From CAZHJK01 sp964533275 (GTDB taxonomy: Bacteria; Bacillota; Clostridia; Eubacteriales; Garciellaceae): DNA of 25,872 bases. Both the position numbers and the translations under genes were made by a program. Under the pieces are notes generated by a model that was not told where the DNA came from, ran no database searches, and saw only the letters and a program-made list of their open reading frames with translations. The stretch spans positions 1 to 25,872 of the forward strand of contig CAZHJK010000032.1 in assembly GCA_964533275.1 (NCBI GenBank), read 5' to 3'. Within the stretch, counting starts at the first letter, position 1. Every line of letters begins with the position of its first letter. This document shows, piece by piece, positions 25,855 through 25,872 of this stretch.

Positions 25855-25872
25855 CTAATTTTACAAAACAAT

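Overview
The window looks like the chromosome of a low-GC anaerobic Firmicute of class Clostridia, plausibly an Alkaliphilus/Natronincola-like fermenter. That placement is inferred from the AT-rich intergenic DNA, strong GGAGG-type ribosome binding sites, gene content and synteny; the sequence holds no taxonomic marker. All 23 genes I can support lie on the minus strand, so transcription runs from high to low coordinates. The order tilS-hpt-ftsH ... coaX-dusB ... lysS is the conserved Firmicute housekeeping block. In Bacillus subtilis lysS is followed by an rRNA operon. The left 300 bases here hold a perfect TTGACA-17-TATAAT promoter and a leader of 16S-rRNA type, so a 16S rRNA gene probably starts just beyond the left edge.

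Layout in transcription order. (1) 25779-21945: tilS, hpt and ftsH. (2) 21773-20103: formate-tetrahydrofolate ligase (fhs) between two terminators. (3) 19916-18390: ATP-type PEP carboxykinase (pckA) with its own promoter and terminator. (4) 18003-10544: a B12-dependent methylmalonyl-CoA module made of split mutase (large subunit and B12 domain), MeaB GTPase chaperone, epimerase, and a biotin-dependent Na+-pumping methylmalonyl-CoA decarboxylase (mmdA, mmdD, mmdC, mmdB). (5) 10533-10345: a terminator, a perfect palindrome, and a GC-richer structured RNA of unknown identity ending in a second terminator. (6) 10274-7692: a PLP racemase of the alanine/ornithine family, a GNAT acetyltransferase and the biotin ligase/repressor birA. 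(7) 7647-6975: a promoter, tandem hairpins that look like the pan RNA motif, an ECF S component, and a terminator. (8) 6830-5069: coaX and dusB. (9) 4815-2818: a two-gene cassette usually labelled quinate/shikimate dehydrogenase, whose second member looks like cyanobacterial acyl-ACP reductase. (10) 2764-417: a consensus promoter with a hairpin leader, then greA, lysS and a terminator.

How the parts fit. Mutase, epimerase and decarboxylase together convert succinyl-CoA to propionyl-CoA plus CO2 while exporting Na+. PckA could supply oxaloacetate and ATP at the front of such a propionate branch. BirA is the expected enzyme to biotinylate MmdC. The ECF protein next to coaX (pantothenate kinase), behind a pan-like RNA, suggests uptake and use of vitamin B5 for CoA. 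The points most worth following up are the pan-like RNA on a transporter, the acyl-ACP-reductase-like cassette, the unidentified structured RNA near 10.4 kb, and the hairpin leaders of greA and of the mutase gene.
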